Below are positions 17,385 through 26,047 of a stretch of DNA of 44,707 nucleotides, one piece after another. Every line of letters begins with the position of its first letter. The first letter of the stretch is position 1. The notes beneath the pieces were generated by a model. The model was not told the origin of the DNA. It ran no database searches and saw only the letters and a program-made list of their open reading frames with translations. The translations under genes were made by a program, and so were the position numbers. Source of the stretch: Cellulomonas sp. (lineage in GTDB: Bacteria; Actinomycetota; Actinomycetes; Actinomycetales; Cellulomonadaceae); NCBI GenBank assembly GCA_022013895.1, contig JAKLPK010000275.1, forward strand, positions 1-44,707, in the 5' to 3' direction.

Positions 17385-17672
17385 CTAGCTGCGGACAAGG
17401 CGGGCGATGGCCGCGGACGCCTCCTGAACCTTCTCCTCGTGCACCTCGCCACCCGCCTGGGCCGCCTCGGCGAGGCAGTGGTGCAGGTGCTCGTCGAGCA
17501 GCAGCAGACCGACAGACTGCAGAGCCCGGGACACTGCGGAGACCTGGGTGAGCACGTCGATGCAGTACGCCTGCTCCTCGACCATCCGTCCGATGCCCCG
17601 CACCTGACCCTCGATGCGGTGCAGCCGGTGCAGGAGGGCGTCGCGTTCGGTTCCGGTGGTGACCACGATCAT
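17385..17672 (-). CDS. csoR: Copper-sensing repressor CsoR
   Basis: 95 aa from the ATG at 17672, or 93 aa from the GTG at 17666, which has better spacing from GGAGG. The all-helical CsoR fold is evident: LLHRLHRIEGQVRGIGRMVEEQ, then YCIDVLTQVSAVSRAL with the first Cys ligand and LLDEHLHHCL with the His and second Cys (the C-H-C Cu(I) site). Apo-CsoR binds GC-tract operators and lets go when Cu(I) binds. A matching operator lies before copA (20595-20611). The gene lies 25 bases after copA, so it is autoregulated if co-transcribed. Confidence 0.93.
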   Translation of the reverse strand: MIVVTTGTERDALLHRLHRIEGQVRGIGRMVEEQAYCIDVLTQVSAVSRALQSVGLLLLDEHLHHCLAEAAQAGGEVHEEKVQEASAAIARLVRS

Positions 17673-17697
17673 CCCCTCCAGCCTCGGACTGTGCGCG

Positions 17698-17895
17698 TCA
17701 GCTCGTCGCGGTCTGGTGGCCGTACCGGTGCGGGTCGGCGTCGAAGGTGGCGGCGCAACCGGAGGAGCAGAAGTAGAACGTCGCGCCATCGTGCTCGCGG
17801 CTGGCAGCGGCGGTCTTCGGATCGACGCTCATGCCGCAGACCGGGTCGACAAACGTGGCGGTGTTCTTGTGCTGGTGGTGGTCGTGGTGACTCAT
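17698..17895 (-). CDS. YHS domain: C-terminal part of CopA, possibly translated alone
   Basis: The last 65 codons of copA form a complete YHS domain ([27 protein letters not shown]). The in-frame ATG at 17895 has GAAGAGGAG just upstream, and this whole start region is duplicated before the free-standing YHS gene at 12671. So a separate small protein may be made besides the fused one. No stop codon separates the two parts. Confidence 0.5.
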   Translation of the reverse strand: MSHHDHHQHKNTATFVDPVCGMSVDPKTAAASREHDGATFYFCSSGCAATFDADPHRYGHQTATS

Positions 17896-20484
17896 GGGGT
17901 TCTCCTCTTCTTCGTGGTCGCGTCCGATCTCCACCACCGGGTCGATGGTGCGGACAGGTGAGCCAGCACGGGGTGCTGGGGTCGGCGTGGGTGTGAAGCG
18001 GCGCAGCCGGTTGGCGTTGGTGACGACCGACAGCGAGGACAGGGCCATCGCCAGGGCGGCGATGATCGGGCTGAGCTTCAGCCCGAACGCCGGGTAGAGC
18101 GCGCCGGCCGCGATCGGGATGCCGATGGCGTTGTAGCCGAAGGCGAACACCAGGTTCTGGCGGATGTTGCGCATGGTGGCCCGCGACAGGTCGATCGCGG
18201 TGACCAGCCCGCCCAGGTTCCCGGAGATCAGGGTGATGTCGGAGGACTCGATCGCCACGTCCGTGCCGGTGCCGATCGCCGAGCCGACATCGGCCTGCGC
18301 CAGGGCGGGGGCGTCGTTGATCCCGTCACCCACCATCCCGACGACGCGCCCCTCGGCCTGCAGCCGCTTGACCTCCCGGGCCTTGTGCTCGGGCATCACC
18401 TCGGCCACGACACGTCCGATGCCGACCTGCCGGGCGATCGCCGCGGCGGTGGCGTGGTTGTCGCCGGTCATCATCACCACGTCGATACCCCGGGCGGCGA
18501 GGTCGGCGACGGCGGCGATCGAACCGTCCTTGATCGTGTCGGCCACCCCGATCACCCCGGCTGCGCGGCCCCCGACGGCCACGAGCATGGGGGTCTTGCC
18601 GTCGGCGGCGAGCCGGTCCAGATCTGCCGCCAGTCCGGTCGGGTCGATGCCGGACTCGGCGAGCAGGCGCCGGTTGCCGACGAGGACCTCCACCCCGTCG
18701 ACGTGGGCGCGCACGCCCTGACCGGTCACCGAGCTGAACGAGTCTGCTGCGGGCACGACCAGGCCGCGGTCGCGGGCCCCGGCGACGATGGCGGCGGCCA
18801 GCGGATGCTCGGAGTCACGTTCGGCCGAGGCAACCAGGGCGAGCAGACGAGCGGCGATGAACCCCGCAGCGGGAAGGACGTCGGTCAGCGCGGGGGTGCC
18901 CTTGGTGATGGTGCCGGTCTTGTCCAGCACGACGGTGTCGAGCTTGTGCGCGGTCTCCAACGCCTCGGCGGACCGGATGAGGATGCCGTTGGTCGCGCCC
19001 TTGCCGGTGCCGACCGTGATCGACAGCGGCGTCGCCAGTCCCAGCGCACACGGGCAGGCGATGATGAGCACGGCGACCGCTGCGACGAGGGCCAGAACTC
19101 CGGCCGGCGGCGGGCCGACCAGCCACCAGGTCACGAACGTCCAGATCGCGATCGCGATCACGGCGGGCACGAAGTAGCCGGAGACTCGGTCGGCGAGTCG
19201 CTGGATCGGAGCCTTGGAGCCCTGCGCCTCGCGGACGAGCTTGATGATCTGGGCGAGCATCGTGTCCGCGCCGACCTTGGTCGCCACGTACCGGAACGAG
19301 CCGGTCTGGTTGATCGTCGCGCCGATCACCGTGTCACCGACCGTCTTGACCACCGGGATCGGCTCGCCAGTGACCATCGACTCGTCCACCGGGGACGTCC
19401 CGGCGCTGACCTGCCCGTCGACCGGGAGCTTCTCCCCCGGCCGGATCACCACGGTGTCACCTACCACGACGTCGGCCACCGGGAGCTCGACCTCCTGCTC
19501 GCCGCGGACCACTCGCGCGGTGCGCGGCTGCAGGCCGATCAGCGCACGGATCGCCTCACCGGTTCCCGCCTTGGCCTTGGTCTCCAGCATCCTGCCCAGC
19601 AGGATCAGCGTGAGGATCACGCCCACGGCCTCGTAGTACACCTCGCGGGAGTCCACCGGCAGCAGGCTCGGGGCGAAGGTCGTCACGAGGCTGAACCCGA
19701 AGGCGGCGATCGTGCCCAGGGTGATCAGAGAGTTCATGTCCGCGGCCCGGTGGGACAGAGCCAGCCAGCCGGTGCGGTGGATCGGCCAACCGGTGTAGAC
19801 CATCACCGGGGCGATCAGCAGCACCTGGAACCACGGCTCCAGCAGCAGCGACGGCACCCACGTGGCGCCGAACAGCTCATGGGCCATCACCGCGACGAGC
19901 ACCGGGAGCGTCAGCAACGCACCCCAGATCACCCGTCGGCGCAGGTCGCCGATCTCCGCGGCCCGCTCGGCCGCCTCCTTGTCGTCCGGCTCGTCGCCCA
20001 GGCCCTGCGCGTCCTGGCCAGAAGGCGCTGCCGCAGCCACAGCCGGGGTGTGGTGCTCACCCGGTCCCTGGACGGCCGGCTCGGACGGGGCCAGGGTGGC
20101 CGACGCGACACCACCCGGGCCGGCCAGCACCTTGACCGTGCCGTGCAGCATGTTCATCCCGCATGCGAAGCCGAACTCGCCGTCCTGCTGCGGTGTGAAC
20201 TCCACCGCCGTGGTGGCGTACGCCGACAGGGTCTGGTTCACCTTGAAGTCCGGGAACACCACTCGGGACGAGCAGTCACCGGCTTCCTGCCGATCGAACA
20301 GCAGTCGCACCGGAACGCCCTGCACGACCTCGATCACGTCCGGGCTGTAGCCGCCCTTGACCGTGACCGTGAGGACCTGCACCCCGCCTTCCACGACCGC
20401 GCGGCTCGACGAGCGTGGTCCGAAGAAGTACCAACCCAACGCGCCTGTCAGCGCGACCGCGACCAAGATGACGACCACGTCCAT
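17698..20484 (-). CDS. copA: Cupredoxin-CopA-YHS fusion, copper-exporting P-type ATPase
   Basis: 928 aa from the ATG at 20484 (GGAGGTC upstream). Order of parts: one N-terminal helix ([19 protein letters not shown]); a cupredoxin-like domain, about residues 30-120, with [11 protein letters not shown] and [12 protein letters not shown]; a linker; the P1B-1 ATPase, with [41 protein letters not shown] and [12 protein letters not shown]; and a C-terminal YHS domain. There is no CxxC HMA domain, so cupredoxin and YHS may take over metal delivery. It exports Cu(I). A CsoR operator and a direct-repeat box lie upstream. csoR and the CPD ATPase follow. Confidence 0.93.
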   Translation of the reverse strand: MDVVVILVAVALTGALGWYFFGPRSSSRAVVEGGVQVLTVTVKGGYSPDVIEVVQGVPVRLLFDRQEAGDCSSRVVFPDFKVNQTLSAYATTAVEFTPQQDGEFGFACGMNMLHGTVKVLAGPGGVASATLAPSEPAVQGPGEHHTPAVAAAAPSGQDAQGLGDEPDDKEAAERAAEIGDLRRRVIWGALLTLPVLVAVMAHELFGATWVPSLLLEPWFQVLLIAPVMVYTGWPIHRTGWLALSHRAADMNSLITLGTIAAFGFSLVTTFAPSLLPVDSREVYYEAVGVILTLILLGRMLETKAKAGTGEAIRALIGLQPRTARVVRGEQEVELPVADVVVGDTVVIRPGEKLPVDGQVSAGTSPVDESMVTGEPIPVVKTVGDTVIGATINQTGSFRYVATKVGADTMLAQIIKLVREAQGSKAPIQRLADRVSGYFVPAVIAIAIWTFVTWWLVGPPPAGVLALVAAVAVLIIACPCALGLATPLSITVGTGKGATNGILIRSAEALETAHKLDTVVLDKTGTITKGTPALTDVLPAAGFIAARLLALVASAERDSEHPLAAAIVAGARDRGLVVPAADSFSSVTGQGVRAHVDGVEVLVGNRRLLAESGIDPTGLAADLDRLAADGKTPMLVAVGGRAAGVIGVADTIKDGSIAAVADLAARGIDVVMMTGDNHATAAAIARQVGIGRVVAEVMPEHKAREVKRLQAEGRVVGMVGDGINDAPALAQADVGSAIGTGTDVAIESSDITLISGNLGGLVTAIDLSRATMRNIRQNLVFAFGYNAIGIPIAAGALYPAFGLKLSPIIAALAMALSSLSVVTNANRLRRFTPTPTPAPRAGSPVRTIDPVVEIGRDHEEEENPMSHHDHHQHKNTATFVDPVCGMSVDPKTAAASREHDGATFYFCSSGCAATFDADPHRYGHQTATS

Positions 20485-20594
20485 GACGGTCCGACCTCCG
20501 TTCGATGCCCGCCGAGACCTCGGCGGGAGACTGGCCCCCCACGGACGTCCAGGTGCGCTCACGCCTGCGCGGAGCCGGCGGTCGCGAGATCCTG

Positions 20595-20611
20595 ATACCC
20601 CGTGGGGGTAT
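20595..20611. promoter_or_regulatory. CsoR operator
   Basis: ATACCCC-GTG-GGGGTAT is a perfect 7-bp inverted repeat around 3 bases, the classic form of CsoR-family operators. It lies 111 bases before the copA start; a TACTCT at 20616-20621 on the minus strand could be the -10, so repressor would cover the transcription start. Confidence 0.85.
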
Positions 20612-20648
20612 CCCCAGAGTAGACCGCTGATTGCTGAGGCGGCGCTTC

Positions 20649-20670
20649 AGGTCCATGGAGGTTCGATGAA
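20649..20670 (-). promoter_or_regulatory. 11-bp direct-repeat box before copA
   Basis: On the minus strand TTCATCGAACC directly followed by the weaker TCCATGGACCT. It lies upstream of the CsoR operator, so copA would answer both to CsoR and to the response regulator. Confidence 0.6.
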
Positions 20671-20714
20671 GCCTGCCGTCTGGGCACGGCTGAGCACCTC
20701 GCACGTCTCGCAGC

Positions 20715-22025
20715 TCAGGACAGCACGGGATGCGAGTGCCCGCCGCGGGCATGCAGCACCGACGGGTCGGAGCGCACGGCGACGACCGCGGCGACGGCGG
20801 TGGTGAGCGGGATGGCCAGCACCAGGCCGATCGACCCGGAGAGCGTGCGCACGATCTCCTGCGCGAACACCCCGCCGGTCAGGGTCCGGACGAGTGAGAG
20901 CTGGTAGAGCTCCAGCAGCAGCAGGATCGGCACAGACGCGCCGACGTACGCGAACGCGATGGTGTAGATGGTCGAGGCGACGTGGTCACGGCCGATGCGC
21001 ATGCCACCGGCGAAGAGCTGCTGCCAGGTAGCGCCCGGGTCGGCTGCGCGCAGCTCCCAGATCGCGGAGACCTGCGTGATGGTGACGTCGTTGAGCACCC
21101 CGAGACCGGCGAGGACCACACCCGCCAGGAACACCCCGCGCAGTGTTGCCAGACCATGGTCGCCCAGCAGTCCCGCGAGCCGGTAGTCCTCCTCGCCGCT
21201 CACCGGGTTCAGCTTGGCGGCCCAGGCGCCGAACGCGCCGAGAGCTGCGACCATCACCAGCCCGAAGAAGGTGCCCAGCAGCGCGGTCGATGTTCGTAGC
21301 GAGAGCCCGTGGGTCAGGTAGCCGACCACGGTCATGATCGCGATCGACGCGGACAGGGTCAGCACCAGGGCGTTCTCGCCCGCGATGAGGCCGGGAAGGA
21401 CGTACACCCACAGCAGCACCATCGCCACGACGAGGCCGATCAGCGCCCGGACTCCGCGCCAGCCCGCGACGATGGCGGTGACCAGCAAGAACGCCAGCGT
21501 CAACGTGGCCAGGGGGACGGTGCGTTCGACGCTGGAGAACGCCCAGGTCTCGTCGTAGCCGTCGGCGGCCGGATAGTGCTCGACGACGATGCCGGCACCT
21601 GGCGCCACGTCGCGCGACGCGACCCCGAACGTCGGGTAGACCGCGATGACCCGACCCGCAGCCGGCCCCTCGGTCACACGCGCCTGCACCCGCTGGCACG
21701 GCACCTGGTCGGGGACCGTGCCATCGGCCTGGACGTTCTCCTGCGTGCCGGCGCACATGTCCGCCACCGAGTCGGTCACGGTCGCGCCGTAGTAGTGCAC
21801 GTCGACATCGACGAGGCCCGCGCCGGTCGAGGCGTCGGCCACCGACGGTGGCCACGTCCAGGCGATGCCCACGAGCGCGGCCAGCGTCATCGGGACCACC
21901 ACGAGCAGGACCAGCAACCCGGCGCGCGACGTGCGGGGCACACGGTGGTGCACGGCACGCGCCGCGCTGCGGTCCCGCCCGAGGGCAGGAGGAGTCAGCG
22001 GCCGATCCTCGGACACATGATTCAC
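20715..22025 (-). CDS. YibE/F-family membrane protein
   Basis: 436 aa with an N-terminal helix (LLVLLVVVPMTLAALVGIAW), an extracytoplasmic domain with three cysteines (VADMCAGTQ, VPCQRV) and about seven further helices typical of YibE/F: GVRALIGLVVAMVLLWVYVLPG, LTLSASIAIMTVVGYLTHG, VFLAGVVLAGLGVLNDVTITQ and STIYTIAFAYVGASVPILLLL. The molecular function of the family is not established. It starts 14 bases after the DUF2933 gene, so it belongs to the same operon. The GTG at 22025 is the track start; the GTG at codon 4 is equally possible. Confidence 0.88.
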   Translation of the reverse strand: MNHVSEDRPLTPPALGRDRSAARAVHHRVPRTSRAGLLVLLVVVPMTLAALVGIAWTWPPSVADASTGAGLVDVDVHYYGATVTDSVADMCAGTQENVQADGTVPDQVPCQRVQARVTEGPAAGRVIAVYPTFGVASRDVAPGAGIVVEHYPAADGYDETWAFSSVERTVPLATLTLAFLLVTAIVAGWRGVRALIGLVVAMVLLWVYVLPGLIAGENALVLTLSASIAIMTVVGYLTHGLSLRTSTALLGTFFGLVMVAALGAFGAWAAKLNPVSGEEDYRLAGLLGDHGLATLRGVFLAGVVLAGLGVLNDVTITQVSAIWELRAADPGATWQQLFAGGMRIGRDHVASTIYTIAFAYVGASVPILLLLELYQLSLVRTLTGGVFAQEIVRTLSGSIGLVLAIPLTTAVAAVVAVRSDPSVLHARGGHSHPVLS

Positions 22026-22039
22026 CGACTGCCCGGCAA

Positions 22040-22384
22040 TCAGCCGATGCGCTCGTGGTTCTCACGGGTCAGCGACTGGCCGCCCCCAGGCGCACCGTCG
22101 TGCTGCGCCGCAGTGGAGGTGCCGTGGTCGTGCCCGCTCGCGCCGTGGTCGTGCCCGCTCGCGCCGTGGTCGTGCCCGCTCGCGCCGTGGTCGTGCCCGC
22201 TCGCGTCGTGGTCGTGCCCGCTGGCGCCGTGGCCGTGCCCACCCCTCATCATGAACGCCATGCCCAGGGGGCAGGCCAGGAGCACCGCGTAGGACAGAGC
22301 GTTGCGCAGATCGACCTGGAAGACGAGAAGGACCGCAAGGATCAGCCCCCCACCGATAGCCATGTGCTTGAGGTGGTGCTTCAT
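22040..22384 (-). CDS. DUF2933 protein with His-rich heptad repeat tail
   Basis: 114 aa. The N-terminal 50 residues match DUF2933: MKHHLKHMAIGGGLILAVLL, then AVLLACPLGMAFMMRGGHGHG, with Cys-Pro in helix 2 and Met/His right after it. The tail repeats HDHGASG about six times and should bind several metal ions on the membrane surface. It overlaps the SHOCT gene by 4 bases (ATGA) and precedes the YibE/F gene. It is probably a membrane copper-binding protein, but its function is not proven for the family. Confidence 0.85.
   Translation of the reverse strand: MKHHLKHMAIGGGLILAVLLVFQVDLRNALSYAVLLACPLGMAFMMRGGHGHGASGHDHDASGHDHGASGHDHGASGHDHGASGHDHGTSTAAQHDGAPGGGQSLTRENHERIG
22124..22228 (-). repeat. 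Five 21-bp tandem repeats coding for a His-rich tail
   Basis: The 21-base unit begins GTGGTCGTGCCCGCTCGCGC on the plus strand and starts at 22124, 22145, 22166, 22187 and 22208, with a partial sixth at 22229. The period is seven codons, so copy-number changes keep the frame. Units are nearly identical, which suggests recent expansion. Confidence 0.9.
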
Positions 22385-22623
22385 CGAAGTCCCTTCGTCG
22401 CGACAGGCTGACGCCCGTCGAGCTGCTGGAGTACCTGCTGGTAAGTGCTTGGATCGATGTCGCCCGAGGCGAGGCGGGCGTCGAGGGTCGCGTGAGGGTC
22501 GGGGCCTCGGTTCGCAGGGAACAGCCGGCACACCGCCCACACCGCCAGGCCGAGGACGACTGCCCACACGACGATCATCCCGACCCAGGTGGCGACGTTC
22601 ATCTGACTGCACCACAGGCCCAT
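22381..22623 (-). CDS. SHOCT-domain small membrane protein
   Basis: 80 aa: a transmembrane helix (VGMIVVWAVVLGLAVWAVCRLF) followed by a C-terminal SHOCT motif (LDARLASGDIDPSTYQQVLQQL), the short oligomerisation element common in small actinobacterial proteins. Start ATG 22623 has GGAGGG upstream. It is the first gene of the SHOCT-DUF2933-YibE/F operon, which is preceded by a direct-repeat box. Confidence 0.85.
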   Translation of the reverse strand: MGLWCSQMNVATWVGMIVVWAVVLGLAVWAVCRLFPANRGPDPHATLDARLASGDIDPSTYQQVLQQLDGRQPVATKGLR

Positions 22624-22706
22624 CGAGCCCTCCTCGCCCCGGGTGAGCGGCTTCGGACGAACCGCTCACCACCTACGATCCGTGACGCGGATCAAGTTCC
22701 GGGTCG

Positions 22707-22728
22707 TGGACGATGAAGCCTCGCTGAA
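22707..22728 (-). promoter_or_regulatory. 11-bp direct-repeat box before SHOCT operon
   Basis: On the minus strand TTCAGCGAGGC directly followed by TTCATCGTCCA, just after the stop of the histidine kinase gene and 84 bases before the SHOCT start. Confidence 0.6.
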
Positions 22729-22736
22729 GATCTCGG

Positions 22737-23846
22737 TCAGCCGTGCGGGAGGTCGATGACGAACTGCGCCCCGCGGCCCGGTCCCGAGCTGTGGGCGACG
22801 ATGGTGCCGCCGTGCGCCTGGACGAGAGCCTTGGTGATGGCCAGACCGATGCCCGACCCGCCATGTGCCCTGTCTCGAGCGGTGTCCACGCGGTAGAACC
22901 GCTCGAACACGTGCGGCAGGTGTTCAGGCGCGATCCCCTCGCCGGTGTCGGTGACCGTGAACCGCACGTACGGGCTGCGCCGCTGTACGCGGATGCTGAC
23001 CTGACCACCTGGCCGCGTGTGCCTGATCGCGTTGTCGAGCAGGTTGCCCAGCACCTGCCCGATGCGGTCGCGGTCGACCCACAGCACGGGCACATCGGGG
23101 GCAACCTCGCCGACGAGGACCAGGCCGGCCGTGTCGGCGCGACCTCGGGCGGCGGACAAGGCGGCCTCGACCAGGGCCCCGGGGGCAACGGGCTGCTCGT
23201 CCAGGCGTAGTGCCCCACTCTCCGCCTGGGTGACCGCGGCCAGGTCGGTGGCCAGCCGGGTCAGCCGGGACGTCTGCGCTCGGAGCACGTCGACGGTCTG
23301 GGCGTTCAGGTCCTGGACGCCGTCCTCGAGGGCGTCGATGTACGCGGCGATGGTCGCGACCGGGGTCCGCAGCTCGTGGGCGACGTCCGCCATCAGGCGT
23401 CGACGGCGCCCCTCGTCCTGGTCGAGGCGGGCGGACATGGCGTTGAAGGCGATGGCGAGCTCGTCGAACTCGGCACCGATGTGCGGCTGGGCCAGGCGGA
23501 TGTCGAAGCGCCCGGCGGCCACCTGCCCCGCGGCGGCCGACAGGCTCCCCAGCGACGTGCCGATCCGCCGGGCGAGCACGATGGTGGCGACCAGGGCGGT
23601 CAGCAGCGCCGCGGACAGCGCGACCGCGAGGGTGACCGCGCTGGCGGAGGCGAACGCGCTCTCCGCGTGCTCGACCGCGGTGCCGGGCGAGTTCTCCGCC
23701 TGGGCCATGTGCCGGTGGAACAGTCCTGGCCCCACGGCGCCGGCCGCCATCCAGGCGGCCAGGGCGGCTGAGACGAGGACGAGCGCCATGGCGACCATCA
23801 GACGGGCCGCGATGCCGCTGCGATCGAGGCGCGGGGCCGGTGTCAT
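22737..23846 (-). CDS. Sensor histidine kinase (copper-responsive by context)
   Basis: 369 aa. Helix 1 (LMVAMALVLVSAALAAWMAAGA) and helix 2 (AVTLAVALSAALLTALVATIVLA) enclose a short outer loop of about 35 residues with GLFHRHMAQAEN, whose His and Met residues could bind Cu(I). HAMP follows (FDIRLAQ..EFDELAIAFNAM), then the H-box DVAHELRTPVATI, the N-box GNLLDNAIRHT, the G1 box DTGEGIAP and the G2 box GGSGIGLAI. All key residues are present. The start overlaps the end of the response regulator gene by 4 bases (ATGA). It would phosphorylate the regulator in response to metal or envelope stress. Confidence 0.92.
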   Translation of the reverse strand: MTPAPRLDRSGIAARLMVAMALVLVSAALAAWMAAGAVGPGLFHRHMAQAENSPGTAVEHAESAFASASAVTLAVALSAALLTALVATIVLARRIGTSLGSLSAAAGQVAAGRFDIRLAQPHIGAEFDELAIAFNAMSARLDQDEGRRRRLMADVAHELRTPVATIAAYIDALEDGVQDLNAQTVDVLRAQTSRLTRLATDLAAVTQAESGALRLDEQPVAPGALVEAALSAARGRADTAGLVLVGEVAPDVPVLWVDRDRIGQVLGNLLDNAIRHTRPGGQVSIRVQRRSPYVRFTVTDTGEGIAPEHLPHVFERFYRVDTARDRAHGGSGIGLAITKALVQAHGGTIVAHSSGPGRGAQFVIDLPHG

Positions 23847-24565
23847 CCGCCTGTGCCCATCCGGTATCCCACGCCGCGCACGGTGCGCACGAAGCGCTGC
23901 TCGGTGGCGGTGTCGGAGAGCTTGCGGCGCACGTGCAGCAGGTGGACATCGACCAGATGCTCGTCACCGACCCACTCGTCGCCCCACACCGCCGCGATGA
24001 GGGCCCGGCGACTGAAGACACGTTGCGGCGCGGACCCCAGCGTCGCCAGCAGGTCGAACTCGGTACGAGTGAGCGCTACCGGCTCTCCGTCGAGGTGGAT
24101 CTCGCGACCGACAGGGTCGATGGTCAGCGGTCCGAACGTCATCGCCACGGGTTCGAGGGCCGGGACAGCCGTCGGCGAAGCGCGACGAGGTCGGCGTAGC
24201 AGCGCCGTGATGCGAGCGACCAGCTCGCGGGGCCGGAACGGTTTGGTGACGTAGTCGTCTGCGCCGACCGACAGCCCGATGAGGGTGTCGATCTCCTCGG
24301 TGCGGGCAGTCAGCATCACGACATAGGCGTCCGAGAACGTCCGCACTCGGCGGCACACCTCGATCCCGTCCATCCCGGGTAGTCCGAGGTCGAGGACGAT
24401 CACCTCGGGGCTGCGCTCCAGGGCCAGCCGGATCGCCGAATGCCCGTCGAACGCCAGATCGACAGCGAAACCCTCGCGTTCCAGGTAGCCGGCGACGAGC
24501 CTGGCGAGGGGCTCCTCGTCGTCGACGACGAGGGCACGGTGCGCTGCGGGTGTTGATGTGTCCAT
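23843..24565 (-). CDS. OmpR-family response regulator
   Basis: 240 aa. The receiver domain has VVDDEEPL (acidic pocket), VLDLGLPGMDG (phospho-Asp), MLTART (Thr) and YVTKPF (Lys). The winged-helix output domain spans about 135-235 (GREIHLDGEPVALTRTEFDLLATL, VFSRRALIAAVWG, VDVHLLHVRRKLSD, RTVRGVGYRMG). OmpR/PhoB-type regulators bind tandem direct repeats with an 11-base period, exactly the form of the boxes scattered over this island. Its own promoter shares the intergenic region with the plus-strand box at 24627. By context it is a CopR/CusR-like activator. Confidence 0.93.
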   Translation of the reverse strand: MDTSTPAAHRALVVDDEEPLARLVAGYLEREGFAVDLAFDGHSAIRLALERSPEVIVLDLGLPGMDGIEVCRRVRTFSDAYVVMLTARTEEIDTLIGLSVGADDYVTKPFRPRELVARITALLRRPRRASPTAVPALEPVAMTFGPLTIDPVGREIHLDGEPVALTRTEFDLLATLGSAPQRVFSRRALIAAVWGDEWVGDEHLVDVHLLHVRRKLSDTATEQRFVRTVRGVGYRMGTGG

Positions 24566-24626
24566 CTTGTCAGTGTGGCGACCAGAGCGACGTGGTGGGC
24601 GATCCGCTCTCGTGGATCAGCGCCAC

Positions 24627-24648
24627 TTCATCGAACCTTGATGGAACC
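24627..24648 (+). promoter_or_regulatory. 11-bp direct-repeat box, best copy
   Basis: TTCATCGAACC directly followed by TTGATGGAACC: the halves match at 9 of 11 positions. It lies 62 bases before the response regulator start (minus strand) and 94 before the glutaredoxin-like start (plus strand), so it may serve both operons. Confidence 0.7.
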
Positions 24649-24741
24649 GACACCGGGAGTGCAGGCGTGCGCCTGGATCATCGATCGTGGCGTCAACCAC
24701 GTGCGTCCGCACGAGGTGCCCTAGGTCAACAGGAGGAGCCG

Positions 24742-25044
24742 GTGAACCCCCCCTCGACGGGTACGGTCCGGATCACGGTCGTGCCCTCGCCCGCGTGCCA
24801 CTTCTGCGAGGACGCGGAGCAGACGTTGGCGGGCATGGCCGACTCCTTCACGTTCGAGCTCGAGCGCGTGCCCATGGAGACCCCGGAAGGCGCACGGCTG
24901 GTCGCTGAGCACCGGCCCGCACTGAGCCCGCTCGTGCTCGTCGACGGCATCTACTTCAGCGCCGGACGTCTCCCACGCAAGAAGTTGACGAAGTTGCTCA
25001 CCGCGCGTGGCGCCTCGATCGCCGCCGGGGCCAGCCGTGGGTAG
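24742..25044 (+). CDS. Glutaredoxin-like thiol protein
   Basis: 100 aa from the GTG at 24742, which has AGGAGGAG upstream; the ORF track extends it artificially to 24550. The thioredoxin-fold active site is SPACHFCEDAEQ (CHFC) at about residue 15. The cis-Pro stretch ALSPLVLVDGIYFSAGRL follows, typical of small glutaredoxin-like proteins in actinobacteria. It probably reduces or glutathione-independently exchanges disulfides in the cytoplasm, feeding the CcdA protein next to it. The following gene begins at an overlapping GTG (8-base overlap). Confidence 0.85.
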   Translation: MNPPSTGTVRITVVPSPACHFCEDAEQTLAGMADSFTFELERVPMETPEGARLVAEHRPALSPLVLVDGIYFSAGRLPRKKLTKLLTARGASIAAGASRG

Positions 25045-26047
25045 TGAGCTGCTGACCACCGGGAGCGTCATCGCCGCTTTCCTCGCCGGTGGGGTCGCGT
25101 TGTTCGCGCCGTGCTGCATCGTGTTCCTCGCCCCCAGCTACCTGGCCGCCGCGGTCAAGAGTCGCCGTTGGCGCCTGCTGCCGCTGACCTTCGTCTTCGC
25201 CGCCGGACTGGGGCTGGTGCTGCTCCCGCTCACTCTCGGGATGAGCGTGCTGGCCGGGGCGATCGCCAAGTACCACGCACCGCTCTACTACGCCGGCGGC
25301 ATCCTGATGATCGCCCTGGCCGCCCTCGCCCTCTCCGGGCGCATGTGGTCGCTGCCGTCGTTCCTGCGAGCACCCGACACCTCTCGCGCTGACACCGCGA
25401 GCTTCTTCGCTCTCGGAGTGTTCTCCGGCATCGCGTCCTCCTGCTGCGCACCCGTGCTCGCCGGCGTCATGACGCTGTCCGCGCTCTCTGCGACACCCAC
25501 CGGCGGGCTCGTGCTCGGGGTCGCGTACGTCTTCGGGATGGTGTTCCCGCTGTTCGCCATGGCGCTCTTCTGGGACAAGGCCAAGCTCAACGAGCGCCGG
25601 TTCTGGCGGGCAAGGCTGGTTCGCATCCGGCTGGCCGGACGTGTCCTGGTCACCAACACCGTCAACCTGATCGTCGCGGCAGGCTTCCTCGCCATGGGCG
25701 TCGCGGTCATCGCGCTGGCGAACGAGCCGGACATGTCCCGTGGCACCGCTGCCCAGTCGTGGGCCTCGGAGCGCCTGACGGCCGTCTTCCTGCGCATCCA
25801 GGAGTGGGCCTCGCCGGTCCCCGAGGTGCTCCAGGCACTGCTCCTGTTCATCGTCGTCGGCGGGTTGGTCGCGGCCACCCTGACCGGTCGACGTCGCGGG
25901 GCCGTCGCTGTCACCCCCGGTAGCGACGACCCCGCGGACCTCCCCGGCGAGCCCCAGGCCGCTCCCGTCGAGGGACTGCTGTCGCCCACGCACGACGACG
26001 ACGCGCCGTCGTGTCATCCCACCCCGTCGCAGAGGACACAACCATGA
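25037..26047 (+). CDS. CcdA-like thiol-disulfide transmembrane protein
   Basis: 336 aa from the GTG at 25037. About six helices in two halves carry the redox Cys pairs: GGVALFAPCCIVFLAPSYL in helix 1 and GIASSCCAPVLAGVMTL in helix 4, so each site is CC rather than a single Cys. Other helices are LLPLTFVFAAGLGLVLLPL and GVAYVFGMVFPLFAMALFW. A long cytoplasmic or outer tail ends the protein. It should carry reducing power across the membrane to the TlpA-like protein encoded next, whose start overlaps its stop (ATGA). Such CcdA variants are common beside metal-resistance genes. Confidence 0.88.
   Translation: MGSELLTTGSVIAAFLAGGVALFAPCCIVFLAPSYLAAAVKSRRWRLLPLTFVFAAGLGLVLLPLTLGMSVLAGAIAKYHAPLYYAGGILMIALAALALSGRMWSLPSFLRAPDTSRADTASFFALGVFSGIASSCCAPVLAGVMTLSALSATPTGGLVLGVAYVFGMVFPLFAMALFWDKAKLNERRFWRARLVRIRLAGRVLVTNTVNLIVAAGFLAMGVAVIALANEPDMSRGTAAQSWASERLTAVFLRIQEWASPVPEVLQALLLFIVVGGLVAATLTGRRRGAVAVTPGSDDPADLPGEPQAAPVEGLLSPTHDDDAPSCHPTPSQRTQP

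Noticed and set aside
18385-20595. 736-aa plus-strand ORF opposite copA
   Set aside because: Antisense shadow of copA with no recognisable domain.
22124-22230. Regular 21-bp repeats as a possible CRISPR array or iteron set
   Set aside because: There are no spacers, and the repeats code in frame for a His-rich tail of a DUF2933 protein.
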